From: Bathynomus jamesi
Taxonomy: Eukaryota; Arthropoda; Malacostraca; Isopoda; Cirolanidae
Assembly (NCBI GenBank): GCA_023014485.1
Contig: JAJOZX010009094.1
Coordinates: 1 to 64,000, forward strand
Direction of reading: 5' to 3'
DNA length: 64,000 nt
The stretch's first letter is position 1. The number at the start of each line of letters is the position of its first letter. Position numbers and translations under genes: made by a program. The notes beneath the pieces are model-generated. The model did no database searches. It had not been told where the DNA came from and worked only from the letters and a program-made list of their open reading frames with translations. Below, one piece after another: positions 23,000-34,689 of the stretch.

Positions 23000-25858
23000 A
23001 CAAAGTATCACAAACAGTTAACACTTTTAGTGATTGATGAACCAGGTCGTACTCTTCTAGGTAGAGATTGGATTCATGCTCTAAACTTGCCTATTCATAA
23101 CATTATAGTTGATCATCAATCAATAAAGTGTTCTGTAATACCTAATAATATCTCAATTCTTTTAAAGGAATTTCCAAAATTATTTGTCTAATGAATTGGA
23201 TAATGAAGTCAGCCCTAAATTTTGTAAGATAGGCCATTGCCTTATGTTCTAAGAGAAAAGGTAGAATTGGAGCTAGACAGGCTCACTAAGGAAAAGGTTA
23301 TTGAACCTATATCGCACTTATTATGGGCAGCACCTATTGTCCCTGTGTTAAACCCTAATAAGAGTGTTCGTATCTGTGGGGACTACAAAGTAACTGCTAA
23401 TAAGGCTATTCTAATAGATAAATATCCTATTCCTAATCCTGCTGATATTTTTAGTAAGTTGGCTGGTAATAAATACTTCTCTAAGCTAGATATGTCACAA
23501 GCCTATGCACAGCTGGAGCTTGATGAAAAATCTAAGGATATCACAACTATAAATACTCACAAGGGTCTATTTCGTTATAATAGATTATGTTATGGTATTT
23601 CATCAGCTCCTGGCATTTTCCAAAGAACTATTAGTCACATATTAGATGGAATTTCAGATGTGGTATGTTACCTGGATGACATCCTTATAGCTGGAAAAAC
23701 AGAAGCAGAACATACGTCTAGTCTAAGGACAGTTTTGCAGAAGTTAGCAGCTGCTGGTTTAACGCTAAATAAGGAAAAATGTATCTGGATAACTAATGAA
23801 ATTCAGTATTTGGGATTTACGATTGATTCATTAGGTCTGCAGCCTACTAAGGATAAAGTTGATGCTATTTGTAAGGCTCCTGCACCTACTAATGTCACTC
23901 AGCTTCAAGCATATCTAGGTTTGCTTAATTTCTACAGGAAATTCCTACCAAATGCTGCTACTACATTGGAACCACTAAATAAATTACTCAGGAAAGACAC
24001 TAAATGGAGTTGGGGTAAAGAGGAACAGTCTAGTTTTCAACAGTCAAAGGAGCTCTTACTCAATTCTCATGTTTTAGTGCATTTTGATCCTAAACTACCT
24101 ATAGTTGTAACTGCTGATAGTAGCTCTCATGGCATTGGAGCAGTACTTGCTCATAATATTAACGGGGAAGAAAGACCTATTTCTTTTGTTTCCCGCACTC
24201 TAAATACAGCAGAGAGGAATTATTCACAGGTAGAACGTGAAGCATTAGCCCTAATCTTCGCAATAAAAAAGTTTCATTTTTACTTGTGGGGTCAGCAGTT
24301 TACCCTAGTGACTAATCATAAACCGTTGTTAGGGTTGTTTGCTCCTAATAAACAAATTCCTATCTTGGCTGCAGGACGAATACAACGTTGGGCTCTCATG
24401 ATACAAGCCTATTCTTTCAATCTAGTGCACTGGTCAGGTAAGCATTTCGGTAATGCTGATGCTTTAAGCCGGTTACCTTTAGATGCTTCCATTGAATGTG
24501 TCCCAATTCCAGCTGAATGGGTTCACTTAGTTGAATTTCTAGGGACAACACCAGTTACAGCTATAATTATTGCTGTGGACTAAATCTGATCCTATTTTGT
24601 CTCATGTTTATCAGATGGTCTCTAGTGGTTGGCCTATGAAGGTGGACAATTCTTACCAACCTTTCCACCAAAGACGCACAGAGTTGTCTATTCAGGATGG
24701 ATGTGTCCTTTGGGGGTGTCGGGTTCTTATCCCAGACCTGGGCAAGTCTGTTTTGCTTAAAGAACTTCATTCTGATCATATGGATGCTACTCATATGAAG
24801 GAACTGGCCCGAAGTTATTTTTGGTGGCCCGGACTGGATAGTGACTTCCTTTCGCTTGTGAATTCATGCTCTCGGTGTTTGGGGTTACGTGATACTCCTA
24901 AAAAGGGTTTTCTACATCCCTGGGAATGGCCTTCCCATCCATGGCACAGAATTCATATTGATTATGCGGGTCCCATCAATCACCACTATCTTCTAGTCAT
25001 TGTCGATGCTCATTCTAAATGGGTAGAGGTTCTTCCTACTACATCTATGTCTTCATCCTCTACTATTCGTCTGTTGCGTTCTATTTTTGCCAGATTTGGC
25101 CTTCCAGTTGTTTTGGTTTCTGATAATGGCCCAAGTTTTACTAGTTCTGATTTTTCTACGTTTTTGTCTTCCAATGGTATTCGTCATGTTCGTACTGCTG
25201 CTCCCTACCACCCATCTTCAAATGGCTTGGCTGAGAACATGGTCCGTTCTGTTAAGTCTGCTTTGCTTCATGCAAAGGGGGAGGGAATTCAGGTTGCTTT
25301 GGATCGCTTTCGCATGAAATACAGGTTGACACCCCATTCTACTACGGGTGTTGCACCGTCCGAGTTGATGTTTGGCCGTCGTATTCGCTGTATTTTTGAT
25401 CTTGTGCGTCCTCATGATTCTATTTGTCAAAGAGTTTACAGTCGGCAAGAGTGGTAAAAATGTGCCTGCCTTTGAATCTAAGACTCCTAGGACGCTAGAG
25501 CTGCTACCTCAAAATAAGGTCATGATTCGCAATTACTCTCAGGGTCCCAAGTGGGTACCAGCTATAGTTAGAAGGCAGACTGGTCCTGTTTCCTACAGAT
25601 GTGTAACTGAAGATGGTCGAATTCAGAATCGACATCAGGATCAGATTCTACCTCATTCTATGCCTTCCGCTACCCCTACTATTCCTCCTACTCTAGAGAG
25701 TACACCTATTCCTACTACTCCAGAGAGTACCACTACTATTCCAACCGAAATGAAACACAATCCTCTCTGTCACCTGTGGCTGAGCCAGAGGAATCTACTG
25801 CACTTGGAGTTCGTCGTTCTACCAGGGTTAAAAAAAAGCTCCGGAACGTCTGAACTTG

Positions 25859-25869
25859 TAGGGGAGGAG
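25859..25869 (+). other. polypurine tract of G1
   Basis: AGGGGAGGAG directly before the 3' LTR. The same tract precedes the inverted LTR of G2. Confidence 0.8.
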
Positions 25870-26280
25870 TGTGGTGGATTGGTGTGACTAAAAGTTTGCA
25901 GATCGACACACCAAAAAAACACCTTAATAATAAAAACTAATATTGATCTGGCAGCACTGGTTTTGACGGATTAGGGCGGATATGCAGCGATGATGTTTTG
26001 GGATGATCATTAGCATTGCGATTATGGATGTAGTGTTGATTGTCGTTGTACTATTGTGAACTACTAGTCTATCTAGATATACTGATATAGCTATTAACTA
26101 ACTAATAGACTGACAACTGCTAGACTAACGACTATTACTGGCTATCTAGAATAGTATCTGGAACTGTTGTTCTATACTTGAGGTGAGTTTATTATTATTT
26201 CGTTGTGTAACTTAATTCGGGTTATGGTACTGTATCTGTATATAGTGTGTGAACCATAGCCTTATCTATCGGTCACTACA
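25870..26280 (+). repeat. 3' LTR of G1
   Basis: Matches the 5' LTR with a few percent differences by eye, for example near its start (AGTTTGCAGATC versus AGCCTGTAGATC) and a 4-base gap (GTTG) near 26203. Confidence 0.9.
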
Positions 26281-26880
26281 CAATGTATATAGAGAGGGTC
26301 GAGGTCTGGTAAATGTAGCGGCCATTCATTACCTTTCATGAACTTAGGAACATTTTTAGAGTACAATTACTGAATTACAATTGCGATGTGTGATAGGGGT
26401 GCTGTCTTGTACCAAAATGAAATCACATTTGAGATATAAACGTTCATATTGTATGAAATCATTTAAAAGTTGTGTATACGTGTCCCCATTTATTTCCAGG
26501 TCATGACAGACAGCATCTGCTCATATCTTACTATTGATTCTTTAAAAACTTCATTTTTTTTTAAAAGCTAATTTGAAATTTTTATAACTTAACTTCCACT
26601 CGCAGATACCTTAGTAAAATGTTAATGAAATAAATTTTGTTACATTTACTATTACTTATTTAATTTTCAGCGCCCTGAAACAAATCCAAACGGAATGACA
26701 GCGTTTTAAATAGGAGACTTATTTTGCACCACCCGGTATATAAAAAAAAATAAAGTAATTAATTAAGTAATTAAGGTAAACTGTACGTATTGTATGACTT
26801 AACTGCTCCATTTTATTTCTAAACTAAGAAGCCATAAAACCGAACAGTAAATAATCACTGTTCAAAAGGAAACGATACAA

Positions 26881-27030
26881 AGGATTATTTATATCCTCCA
26901 TGAAAAAGCCCACACACACACACACATATATATATATTTGTGTGTGTGTGTGTGTGTGTGTATCTTTGACTTTATGTGAGTTTGAACGACGATTCAAGAT
27001 CGACCTATATATACACACACACTATTTCAC
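26881..27030. repeat. CA / TATA / TG microsatellite
   Basis: (CA)n at 26910-26925, (TA)n, then (TG)n at 26939-26960, forming an inverted array. Confidence 0.9.
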
Positions 27031-27049
27031 GAAAGTAATAGGTGAATAA

Positions 27050-27170
27050 TATTTATGATGGAAATAACTACGAAGGAAAATTAAAACACGAAATAGAGCT
27101 CAAGTGCTTTTGTCTAATGACATCCTCAGGGACACCCAAATTAACAAGATGATGCAATATATAAAGTTCA
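27050..27170 (-). repeat. possible Penelope-like terminal fragment with hammerhead-like core
   Basis: On the minus strand at 27129-27096: CTGAGGA, TGTC, ATTA, GACA, AAAG, then GC...GCTC. This resembles the hammerhead core reported in Penelope-like element terminal repeats, but the GAAA box reads AAAA and no stem I is seen. No PLE protein is present. Confidence 0.3.
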
Positions 27171-27629
27171 TATAGATAATATAACAAAAATAATATGATT
27201 GGTGCAGAGAGTATTGGAGGAGGAGCATTCATTCCACAGTGGGAAAGCTACTGAAGCTTTAGCGCCTTGCCCTTTTTATCTAAATCTTATCTGAAAGAAT
27301 TCAAAATAACAGGATCGAGGAAAAAAAGGCCCTGGCCTAAGGTTGAAGCTCTTTGTAAGTTGAATGGTGGCAGACTCAAGAATGTTTCTATTAACAGTGC
27401 TGCTTGAGTGAAAGAAAACCGAAGAATTATTTTAATCAATACAATGAGACAACTCTGAACTCCGCCTAACAAACAACAAAAACAAATGTATACTGCACTT
27501 AAAACCAGGGGTGTAGTGACAAATTTTAAGGTGCATGAACTCTAAGGAAATACCGGTATGTTGGTACATAATTTTAAATTCTGCTGTTATTTTCTTGTCT
27601 CAGTTGAGACTCACTGGTCTGGTTAAACT

Positions 27630-27633
27630 ATTT

Positions 27634-27681
<48 letters not shown>
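27630..27681. repeat. (ATA)n microsatellite
   Basis: About 17 uninterrupted AAT/ATA units. Confidence 0.95.
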
Positions 27682-27911
27682 TCACTTAGACTTGGAATAT
27701 CAAAATTTGAAATCTCATTTAGAAGCCAGTGCTTTCATCTCAGTTTGTTCCCAACTTCCAAATATCAACTAAAAAAAATAAATAAATAAAATTTGGATGA
27801 ATGGAGGTGCGGGAGCGCCGCTCCCGTGCCCTCCCGCAGCACTACACCCCTGCTTAAAACAATCACAGACTAGCGGCCAACTTTCACAATTGGCCGACAC
27901 CCAGCCGCCGC

Positions 27912-27987
27912 GTAGGGTTGCCAGATTTTGATGACCGGATTAAAGGACACTCAAAACGTTTTCAAGCTGCCACTCCCAGATTCTCAA

Positions 27988-28062
<75 letters not shown>

Positions 28063-28167
28063 TGCTCCCAAAAAAAATTTTAAATGTTATAGGATAAATA
28101 TTTATTTCAACAAGCAGATCGAAATAAAGGACTGTCCTTTGAAATAAAGGACGTCTGGCAACCCTAG
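27912..28167. mobile_element. 256-bp hAT-like MITE with internal (TA)n(GA)n
   Basis: Ends GTAGGGTTGCCAGA and TCTGGCAACCCTAG. Flanked by GCCGCCGC (27904-27911 and 28168-28175), a perfect 8-bp duplication. The middle holds a TA run (27991-28022) and a GA run (28023-28058). Non-coding. Confidence 0.75.
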
Positions 28168-28189
28168 GCCGCCGCCCGGCCCGCCTCTT

Positions 28190-28600
28190 AGGCTAGAAAT
28201 CTGATTATGAAGGACATTATTTTTTCTCTTTGATTTGTTCGGAATCCCAGCTGAACCTTGAACGGCCAAGTTCTGATGGGCTACCTTAACTTGTAGCCTA
28301 AGTTAAGCTACTGTAGATTAAAACAGACTTTATGTACCTGGAGGTCCTATTCGGTTCTACCTCAGGGTTGTCGATTCGACGCGGTTCTACTTTAGGCCTC
28401 AGTTAGCATAAATAAATAAAGAGGCCACTGTGTGTGGTCGTCTTTATAAACCTTGCAATAGCAACACAACGTGCACCATTGCACGGTGCAACAATTCTAT
28501 TTCTAAACTACCAAACTGAACTGCGAGAGAGCTCTCTGTAAGACTACGCCCTATCAGTGCCACCTTCAACAAGAGTAGAAAGGACGCTGCCGGCATATAA
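28190..28600 (+). repeat. dispersed repeat, inverted partner at 46440-46860
   Basis: Contains TTGAACGGCCAAGTTCTGAT and the string TTGTAGCCTAAGTTAAGC, found in the reverse sense near 46720-46770. Similarity continues on both sides. No coding capacity or terminal structure recognised. Confidence 0.65.
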
Positions 28601-28755
28601 AAAAAATTATGCCACAAGGGCCCAAAAAGCTGGCTCTAAAATACATGATAATTTCTCAATAACCTTCAAATTATGAGATATAACCTAATATATACAAGCA
28701 ATGCTGCATTAATCAGCCTATTTATCGTATCACCTTGGGATAACAATGGCTCTTC

Positions 28756-28995
28756 CTCTTTTAGATTTTCCAACAGCCACCGACATCATCAGATCTAAAC
28801 CCTTTTGACTTTTATCTCTGGGGTTATTTTGAACGACAGTGTTTAAACAGAATCCATACACAACAGAAGAATTAGAGGCATCAAATGAACAAGAAATTTC
28901 TCATATCTCAACAGATACTCTGTTCAGAGCACTGCAAAATTTTGTTGTTCGTGTACAAAGAAGTAATGAGTTGAGAGGACATCGCATAGAGCATG
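28756..28995 (+). pseudogene. Tc1/mariner-like transposase C-terminal fragment
   Basis: SDLNPFDFYLWGYFER with the third acidic position, a frame change, then TTEELEASNEQEISHIST, FRALQNFVVRVQRSNELRG and the stop TAA at 28993-28995. It is the best preserved copy of the element whose other fragment lies at 7190-8015. The downstream 29000-29110 repeats the non-coding end seen at 10590-10690. Confidence 0.7.
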
Positions 28996-29339
28996 TTTTG
29001 TACTAAGGGATTAATTCCCCATGTGTAGAGAAGGTACAGTAAAAATTTCATGCTTTTGTGTCAGTTAATAAAACAAACCTTTTAAAGTGTCAGATGTTTG
29101 AACAATCACCCGATACATCTATATCTACTTTCTCTATATATGTACAGCATTTGGCCTGGCGGAACGCCGCTCCGGTACCTTTTATTTTCAAAAAAATGCA
29201 GAAGAAAATTTGGTAAATGTTGAATATACGTACGTAAACTAAGAGTGTTAATTTTATTTCGGCAGTGCCGAAATTATTATTTACACATTTAAAAAGAACG
29301 ATTTTCAAAATAAAGGTGTATTGTTTTAATGTGTAACCT

Positions 29340-29475
29340 GAATGTCCGGTTAGGTTAAATGAATGTCCAGTTAAGTCAACTGTACGTCCTTGACGATTGG
29401 TTAGGTTAATTGAATGCTCGGTTAAGTCAACTGTACGTCCTTGACGATTGGTTAGGTTAAGTCGTGATATTTTTA
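29340..29475. repeat. two-unit tandem duplication (~62 bp)
   Basis: CAACTGTACGTCCTTGACG and GATTGGTTAGGTTAA occur twice in tandem with few changes. Confidence 0.8.
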
Positions 29476-29921
29476 CCTTTGAGTTTACATATGTGTATTC
29501 AACATTGTTGAAAATTTCGTTTTTATTTTCGTTTCGACTTTTTTTATTTTAAATGAAAATTTTAGAAATATAATATTCTGTATTATGACGAAATAATTTG
29601 TGTTTTATATTTATTATAGTTTTCCATTTTCGTATCGTTTTCTGTATACCCTATATCTATATTATCATTGAAGAAAACGCATTAGTTTCGGTAACTAACA
29701 TAAAGTTTGTGTCAAAAAAACTCGTTAAGTTTAAATTGGTTTAGGTAAAAAACTTATTTAGATTCCTAGTATTCTAATTGTTTTTACTCAAATTACTCTT
29801 CTTGGTTTTCTTATGTTATTCTTCCTTTCTTTGTTCAAGGTTAGGGGGTTCGGTTTTCCAAAAGATAAGTAAAATTATAAAGCAAAGAATGGAGAAACCA
29901 AATGAAAATTCTACAATACTT

Positions 29922-30330
29922 TTATGAGCTAACAAATGTTTCTAACTGGAGGTTGAAGGCAAGACAAGCGTCAAGTCTCTTTTTAAAGGACTCAACCAAA
30001 TTACTTTGATTAACGCTGGCTGGCAATCCATTCCACAAATTGCCTACGCGATTGAAGAGAAAATGCTTAGCTACTTTTAAATTAAAATGTTTAATCCTCA
30101 AATTTCAGACCATTACCGCGAGTTCTATCTGCCTGTCTGAAGGTGAAATATTTTTCGACGTCAACGTTATCAAAAGTTTTAATAATTTTAAATACTGAAT
30201 TAAATTTCCTCGAATCCGCTTTTTCACGAGTGAGGAGAAATTAAACATTTCTGAACGGGCAGTGTATGATTTGTTTCTATATTAGTAGTATTCTCATTAA
30301 AACTTCGCTTTTCAACGAAGTGATAAAATA
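29922..30330 (-). pseudogene. LINE ORF2 C-terminal fragment (CR1/L2-like)
   Basis: Minus strand: KYFTFRQADRTRGNGLKFED near 30140-30090, a stop, then FLFNRVGNLWNGLPASVNQS and NLVESFKKRLDACLAF, ending in TAA at 29922-29924. The NRV...WN.LP..V pattern is the usual end of CR1/L2-type ORF2. The upstream palm and endonuclease are absent (5' truncation). Confidence 0.7.
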
Positions 30331-30614
30331 TCTGCAAAAATTGGGGGGGGGGTGTCCAAATCCGTTCCCAATAGATTTTAAGTATGCTCCTCTACTTTTT
30401 CTTTTCTAGGAGACCCTACGACGAGCCTAAATTTTTAATCATTACTCACAGAACAATGTATAATATAACTTTAATTAAAAGTAAATATATTCGTTTACAA
30501 ACCGTCAGCTTCAAATATACGTTTTCTTGAAGTACAATGGAACATAAATAATAAAAAAAACAGAAAAAATCGAAATATTAGTCACAAAAAAAAAAGTTGA
30601 GAGAAACGTTTAGG

Positions 30615-33600
30615 CAGGGCCGGATTAAGACCTTTAGAGGCCCTAAGCACTTAAAAGATTTTGGTGCCCCATATATATGTAATTCAAAATATAAACAAAA
30701 ATAAACCATAAAATAAAATTTTATTTTTTGAAATGAAACAAAACTTACAGTAAGATGGAAAATAATGTTTATTTTTGTATACTTCCACTTCATTTATATT
30801 TGAAAAGTTTTCTCCTACTTTTTTTAATTGCAAAGTCTTTGATCAGATCCTCAAAACTAATCTTACGTAACACATCTGCTTCTATACTTAGTAGAGATAA
30901 GGCATCCAGCCTGCCTTGTTGCATAGTTGTTCTGTTGGTATTTTTAATATACTTCAACTGAGAAAATGAACGCTCAGCTGAGCAATTTGTGACCATTAAT
31001 GTTAAAAATATACGAAAGGCAATTTCTACATTTGGGAAGGCACACTCAATATTGTCTTCTACAATTATTTTATAAAGTTCAGCATGACTGAATCTTGTTT
31101 TTACATTTTTTTTTGCACTGAACTTATGGCACACATATGAATGAAACTGCTGAAGCTCAGCAGAGAAATTAGTGTTCAAGTCCTCTGGGTAAGCATCAAT
31201 CATCTTTTTACAACCCTGAGAATACCTTTCAATTTCAGTAGATGATGAAGTGGTGACATTATGTGGCACATCACTTAGAAAAGAAAATCTCTCTGCTATT
31301 TCTTTGTATATCTCTCCTCTTCTTCTCATCTCAGTTTCAAGTTTGTCAACAATTGTGTAAAAGGTGGTGATAAGAAATTTATCTCTGGCATTCAGATATA
31401 CTTCTGGTGCATCTCCGTCATTGGGTACCTTCTTTCTGATACGTTTGCGAGTTTGAGCTGCCTTGTAATCAACATCTGGTAGCATTTCCTTTGTAGCTGC
31501 TTCATATCTTTCAAATTCATCTCGTGAAGTGCACAGTTGGTCAGCTAATGATCCATACAGATCTGCACATGTTTTTAAGTTCACATCCTTATTCTGTAGA
31601 ACTTTGCTTACTCTATGAAAATTTTGCAAAATCTCATCCCAAAAATTCAACATAAAAACGAATTCTAGCTCTTGCATCTTATTTGCAATATTATTTGCTT
31701 CTCTTCTAGTGTCTCCCTTTTGTGACTGGTCTTCAGCTATACATTCTAACGCTTCTAAAATTTTAAGGAAAGATTTCAAAATTGCTGCTGTTGCCATAGC
31801 ATGTGCCTCCCATCTGGTATCAGAGAGGGATTTTAAGACACTTTCATTTCCAATACAACCTTTAAGAATTTCCCACCTGCTGGTTGAGGCTAAAAAAAAG
31901 GTATAGAGCAACTGCACTGTAGAGAAGAAATTAACCGCCTCTTGACAGCAGTCAACAGCACTTCGGCCTACCAGATTTAGTGAATGGGCTGCACAGGGCA
32001 CATATATAGCAAACTTGTTTGTTTCTAAAATTTTTTGCTGCATCCCCTTATAACGCCCAGACATGTTGGCAGCGTTGTCGTAAGATTGACCCCTACATTT
32101 TGAAAAGTTTAGCTTACAAACTTCACGTAAGTACTGCAACACCTGATTTGCCATTTCCTCACCAGTATGGCTTTTCATTTTCAGAAAGGTTAAAAAGCGT
32201 TCAATAGGCTGTCCATCTTTTAAGTACCTAAGTACAACACTTAACTGATCGATATGTGATAGATCTGGTGTTGAATCAACTGACAAACTAAAATAACCAG
32301 AAGATTTTACTTCGTCAACAATGAGTGCGTGGACCTTTTGAGCCATTAGTTGAATGAGTTCCTCACAGGTGGTTTTGGACAGGTAAGAAGGATTTCCTTT
32401 GCCAGAATTTCCATATTTCAAAATGTGACCTGCTAAAAATGGATCAAACCGGCTTATGAGCTCAAGCAGCCCTAAAAAATTCCCATTCTGCAATGATCCA
32501 AATCTTTCTTCTGTTCCTCGAAAAGACAAGCCACGTTCAGCTAACGTACAAATAACAGCTATGACACGCCTCAAGACATGTTCCCAGTAATCACACTCTT
32601 CCTGAATTTGTTTTTCCAACTGTTGTCCCAACCCCGCACCTTGTCTGCGAGTTAAGTATGTTAGCATAGAGTCTCGGTGAGTAGTGCTTTTTTCATGATG
32701 ATCAATTACAATAGTATTTCGCCAGTCACTGAACCCTTCTCTTATAACAAAATGTGAGACATTTTTAGGAGCAAACAGTTTACAAACATAACAGTAAACT
32801 GATCCTGTTGATGGTGAATACAATAACCACTCTCTCTTGTATTTCTCACCATTGGCTTTTGTCCCAACGAAAAGTTTTTGTGAACAGTATCTTGCTGGTT
32901 TGCCACTACTGAAATGCCGGTAAGACTTGTCAAATGGCCCATTGTGGTGTTGACAGTCACTGGGTCCACAAGCAATCCAATAAGCCACATCATCAGCAGA
33001 GAAATCAAGCCACAACCCTGGATCTTTTGCTATATTTACTTCATCTTCTGCAGACTGATTCATTTCACCACCATCACCATGGTCCACTAAACTTTCATTT
33101 TCAGCAATTATTTCAACCCCAGAATGTCTTGTAAAGCAACTTGAATCAACATTTGCAGTAGAGGTATCAAGAGAATTTACAGGCAAAGTGAGATCAGTAG
33201 TGAGACATGTGGTAGATGAACCTGCTTGTGACACCTCGGTGATTCCAACGTCATCATATTTTGATTTTGAAGTGATCAAAGTGGTATTTGTGTCCACTTC
33301 TGATGACGGAGATTGGTTTTGATTCAGAATCGGTATATCATGTTGACGTTGTGGTCGTGGAACTTGTGTGAAGAAATCAGTCAGCTTTGCAGTCTTGGAC
33401 TCTAAATCCAAAGTCTTCTCTTGTTTCTCTTTTGATAGTTTTCGCTTTTGTGCACCACTTAACTGAACACGTTTCATCTTGGTTCTTGGGGTCTGTAAAA
33501 TACAGAAATAAAAAGAATATTTTATTTGTATATTATGTGGCAATCAACACAGTTACACATATCACAATCTTGGCTTTGTTCTTTTATTCTCAGAAAGACA

Positions 33601-34689
33601 AAATGGGAACCGTACACAACCAAAGTGGCAATTTAAATATAAGTGGCAATTAAATATAACTCAACCGAAATATCAACTCGAAATGTTGAATACAAATCAA
33701 ATCGAAAGAAGGAACCAAAAGAAGGAACCGAAAGAAGGAACCGAAACCTATAAAATAAAAATACTTAACATTAGAATTAATAATACGCAATCTATAAAAA
33801 TATCAATATTAACATTTCACTATTAACGAGCCACATTTTATATTTACATTTATTTATTTATTTAAAACACAATATTTAATTATAGGAAATATGAACATTT
33901 GCTTAGGGCCTAAATTGTCCTAACTACGTTTGATGTTATATATACATTACAAATTATTCACTCTGGTTATTACAATCTAAATTCTTTTATACTGTTATGA
34001 CAATAGATAAATAAATTATAAAATAAAGATACGTGTATGATAAAATATTGTTATATATACAAATAAAGTACACTTCATAGACTTACCCTAGAGAAGAAGA
34101 GAGAGCAACAGATAAACTTCTTCAACGCTAATTAACTTAGGTCAGTATATCTTATTATTATAATGGCCGTGATAAACATCACTTGATACAACAGCAATAT
34201 AGAGAGTTTATAGTTTCTTTTATTTTAATATTAATTTATATTACAATTCTATAAACCTAAATCTTTCTGTAAAACAATACCAAATGATTATGTAAAATAT
34301 ATATTTAATATTATATGCACAAATCACACGTTCAGAATAACTTCCTATAGCACACGAAAATATTTAATCTATATGTATTTTTAATATGGCGCTCAAAGAT
34401 TTGATATAAACAAAATAATAACGCAAAGCGTAAAGTGTGTGATTACAACGAAATATATTTATTCTCTCAAAAGGGTTGTTGTTCACTACAAATTCAAACA
34501 ATGAAAAAAAATAAATACTATATATGAATATATATAATTCAGTTTTCAACAGCTTATAGGCTATAAGCCGCGATTATAATAGTATAATAAATCCATGGTA
34601 AATCCGACAATGGAAAATTTCTGTGGTGCCCCCCTTCCCTTGATGCCCTAAGCACGGGCTTATTTTGCTTAATGGTTAATCCGGCCCTG
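30615..34689 (-). mobile_element. complete hAT transposon, potentially autonomous
   Basis: Termini CAGGGCCGGATTAA and its complement TTAATCCGGCCCTG. Perfect 8-bp duplication CGTTTAGG at 30607-30614 and 34690-34697. Subterminal GCCCTAAGCAC is present at both ends. Carries one long transposase frame with no stop. The 34-kb side holds ~1.1 kb of AT-rich non-coding DNA. Confidence 0.95.
30790..33477 (-). CDS. hAT transposase, 895 aa, apparently intact (ZMYM1/TTF-finger type)
   Basis: Start chosen at the ATG at 33477 (MKRVQLSGAQKRKLSKEKQE), because a TTTTACAG splice acceptor lies just upstream; an upstream non-coding exon is likely. Residues ~170-290 form a TTF-type zinc finger (YWIACGPSDCQHHNG, YCYVCKLF, H..S..HRDSM). 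The catalytic region has LSVDSTPDLSHIDQL (first Asp) and RGQSYDNAANMSGRYKG (second Asp), then C.AHSLNL. The C-terminal dimerisation domain has TNCSAERSFSQLKYIKNT and MQQGRLDALSLLSIEADVL, with the Glu of the ERSFS region. Length fits complete hAT transposases. No frameshift or stop was seen. Expected role: excision and reinsertion of this element and its deleted relatives, making 8-bp duplications. Confidence 0.93.
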   Translation of the reverse strand: MKRVQLSGAQKRKLSKEKQEKTLDLESKTAKLTDFFTQVPRPQRQHDIPILNQNQSPSSEVDTNTTLITSKSKYDDVGITEVSQAGSSTTCLTTDLTLPVNSLDTSTANVDSSCFTRHSGVEIIAENESLVDHGDGGEMNQSAEDEVNIAKDPGLWLDFSADDVAYWIACGPSDCQHHNGPFDKSYRHFSSGKPARYCSQKLFVGTKANGEKYKREWLLYSPSTGSVYCYVCKLFAPKNVSHFVIREGFSDWRNTIVIDHHEKSTTHRDSMLTYLTRRQGAGLGQQLEKQIQEECDYWEHVLRRVIAVICTLAERGLSFRGTEERFGSLQNGNFLGLLELISRFDPFLAGHILKYGNSGKGNPSYLSKTTCEELIQLMAQKVHALIVDEVKSSGYFSLSVDSTPDLSHIDQLSVVLRYLKDGQPIERFLTFLKMKSHTGEEMANQVLQYLREVCKLNFSKCRGQSYDNAANMSGRYKGMQQKILETNKFAIYVPCAAHSLNLVGRSAVDCCQEAVNFFSTVQLLYTFFLASTSRWEILKGCIGNESVLKSLSDTRWEAHAMATAAILKSFLKILEALECIAEDQSQKGDTRREANNIANKMQELEFVFMLNFWDEILQNFHRVSKVLQNKDVNLKTCADLYGSLADQLCTSRDEFERYEAATKEMLPDVDYKAAQTRKRIRKKVPNDGDAPEVYLNARDKFLITTFYTIVDKLETEMRRRGEIYKEIAERFSFLSDVPHNVTTSSSTEIERYSQGCKKMIDAYPEDLNTNFSAELQQFHSYVCHKFSAKKNVKTRFSHAELYKIIVEDNIECAFPNVEIAFRIFLTLMVTNCSAERSFSQLKYIKNTNRTTMQQGRLDALSLLSIEADVLRKISFEDLIKDFAIKKSRRKLFKYK

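Larger units (their letters stand above)
22531..25887 (+). pseudogene. G1 pol: protease, RT, RNase H, integrase; several frameshifts and an insertion
   Basis: Protease with ELDTGAARTIIS near 22670. A 159-bp insertion (22841-22999) cuts the protease; LLVIDEPGRTLLGRDW resumes after it. Frameshifts near 23190 and 23235 precede RT. RT (23237 on) has FSKLDMSQAYAQLELDE and active site YLDDILIAG. RNase H has TADSSSHGIGAVLA. A frameshift near 24575 precedes integrase: HHCC finger (HSDHMDATHMKELARSYFWW, CSRC), then catalytic Asp in IDYAGP, Asp in SDNGPSF and Glu in NGLAENMV. Another shift near 25450 precedes the GPY-type module KWVPAIVRRQTGPVSYRC. A Pro/Thr/Ser tail follows. Confidence 0.85.
21190..26280 (+). 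mobile_element. Ty3/gypsy LTR retrotransposon G1 (Mag-like)
   Basis: Two ~410-bp LTRs enclose gag-protease-RT-RNase H-integrase in order. Flanks are CAGTG (21185-21189) and CAATG (26281-26285), a 5-bp target duplication with one change. The Mag-like assignment rests on the serine tRNA-type primer site and protein style. Many frameshifts make it defective. Confidence 0.9.
20912..26747 (-). mobile_element. Tc1-like element interrupted by gypsy element G1
   Basis: Left end near GGGTGAGGCAAAATA (20916); right end is the complement of ACCGGGTGGTGCAAAATA, ending at 26747 in TATA. Sequence on the minus strand is continuous across G1: WPLHLPDLDPLYI at 26330-26285, then WKALQEKVYGGPTHSVQHIAG at 21175-21110. 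The G1 insertion separates about 280 bp from about 470 bp. The transposase is only a C-terminal remnant. Confidence 0.7.

Noticed and set aside
33478..33543. Upstream extension of the hAT transposase (MPHNIQIKYSF)
   Set aside because: It crosses a good splice acceptor (TTTTACAG) and is hydrophobic and unlike the family; the ATG at 33477 is preferred.
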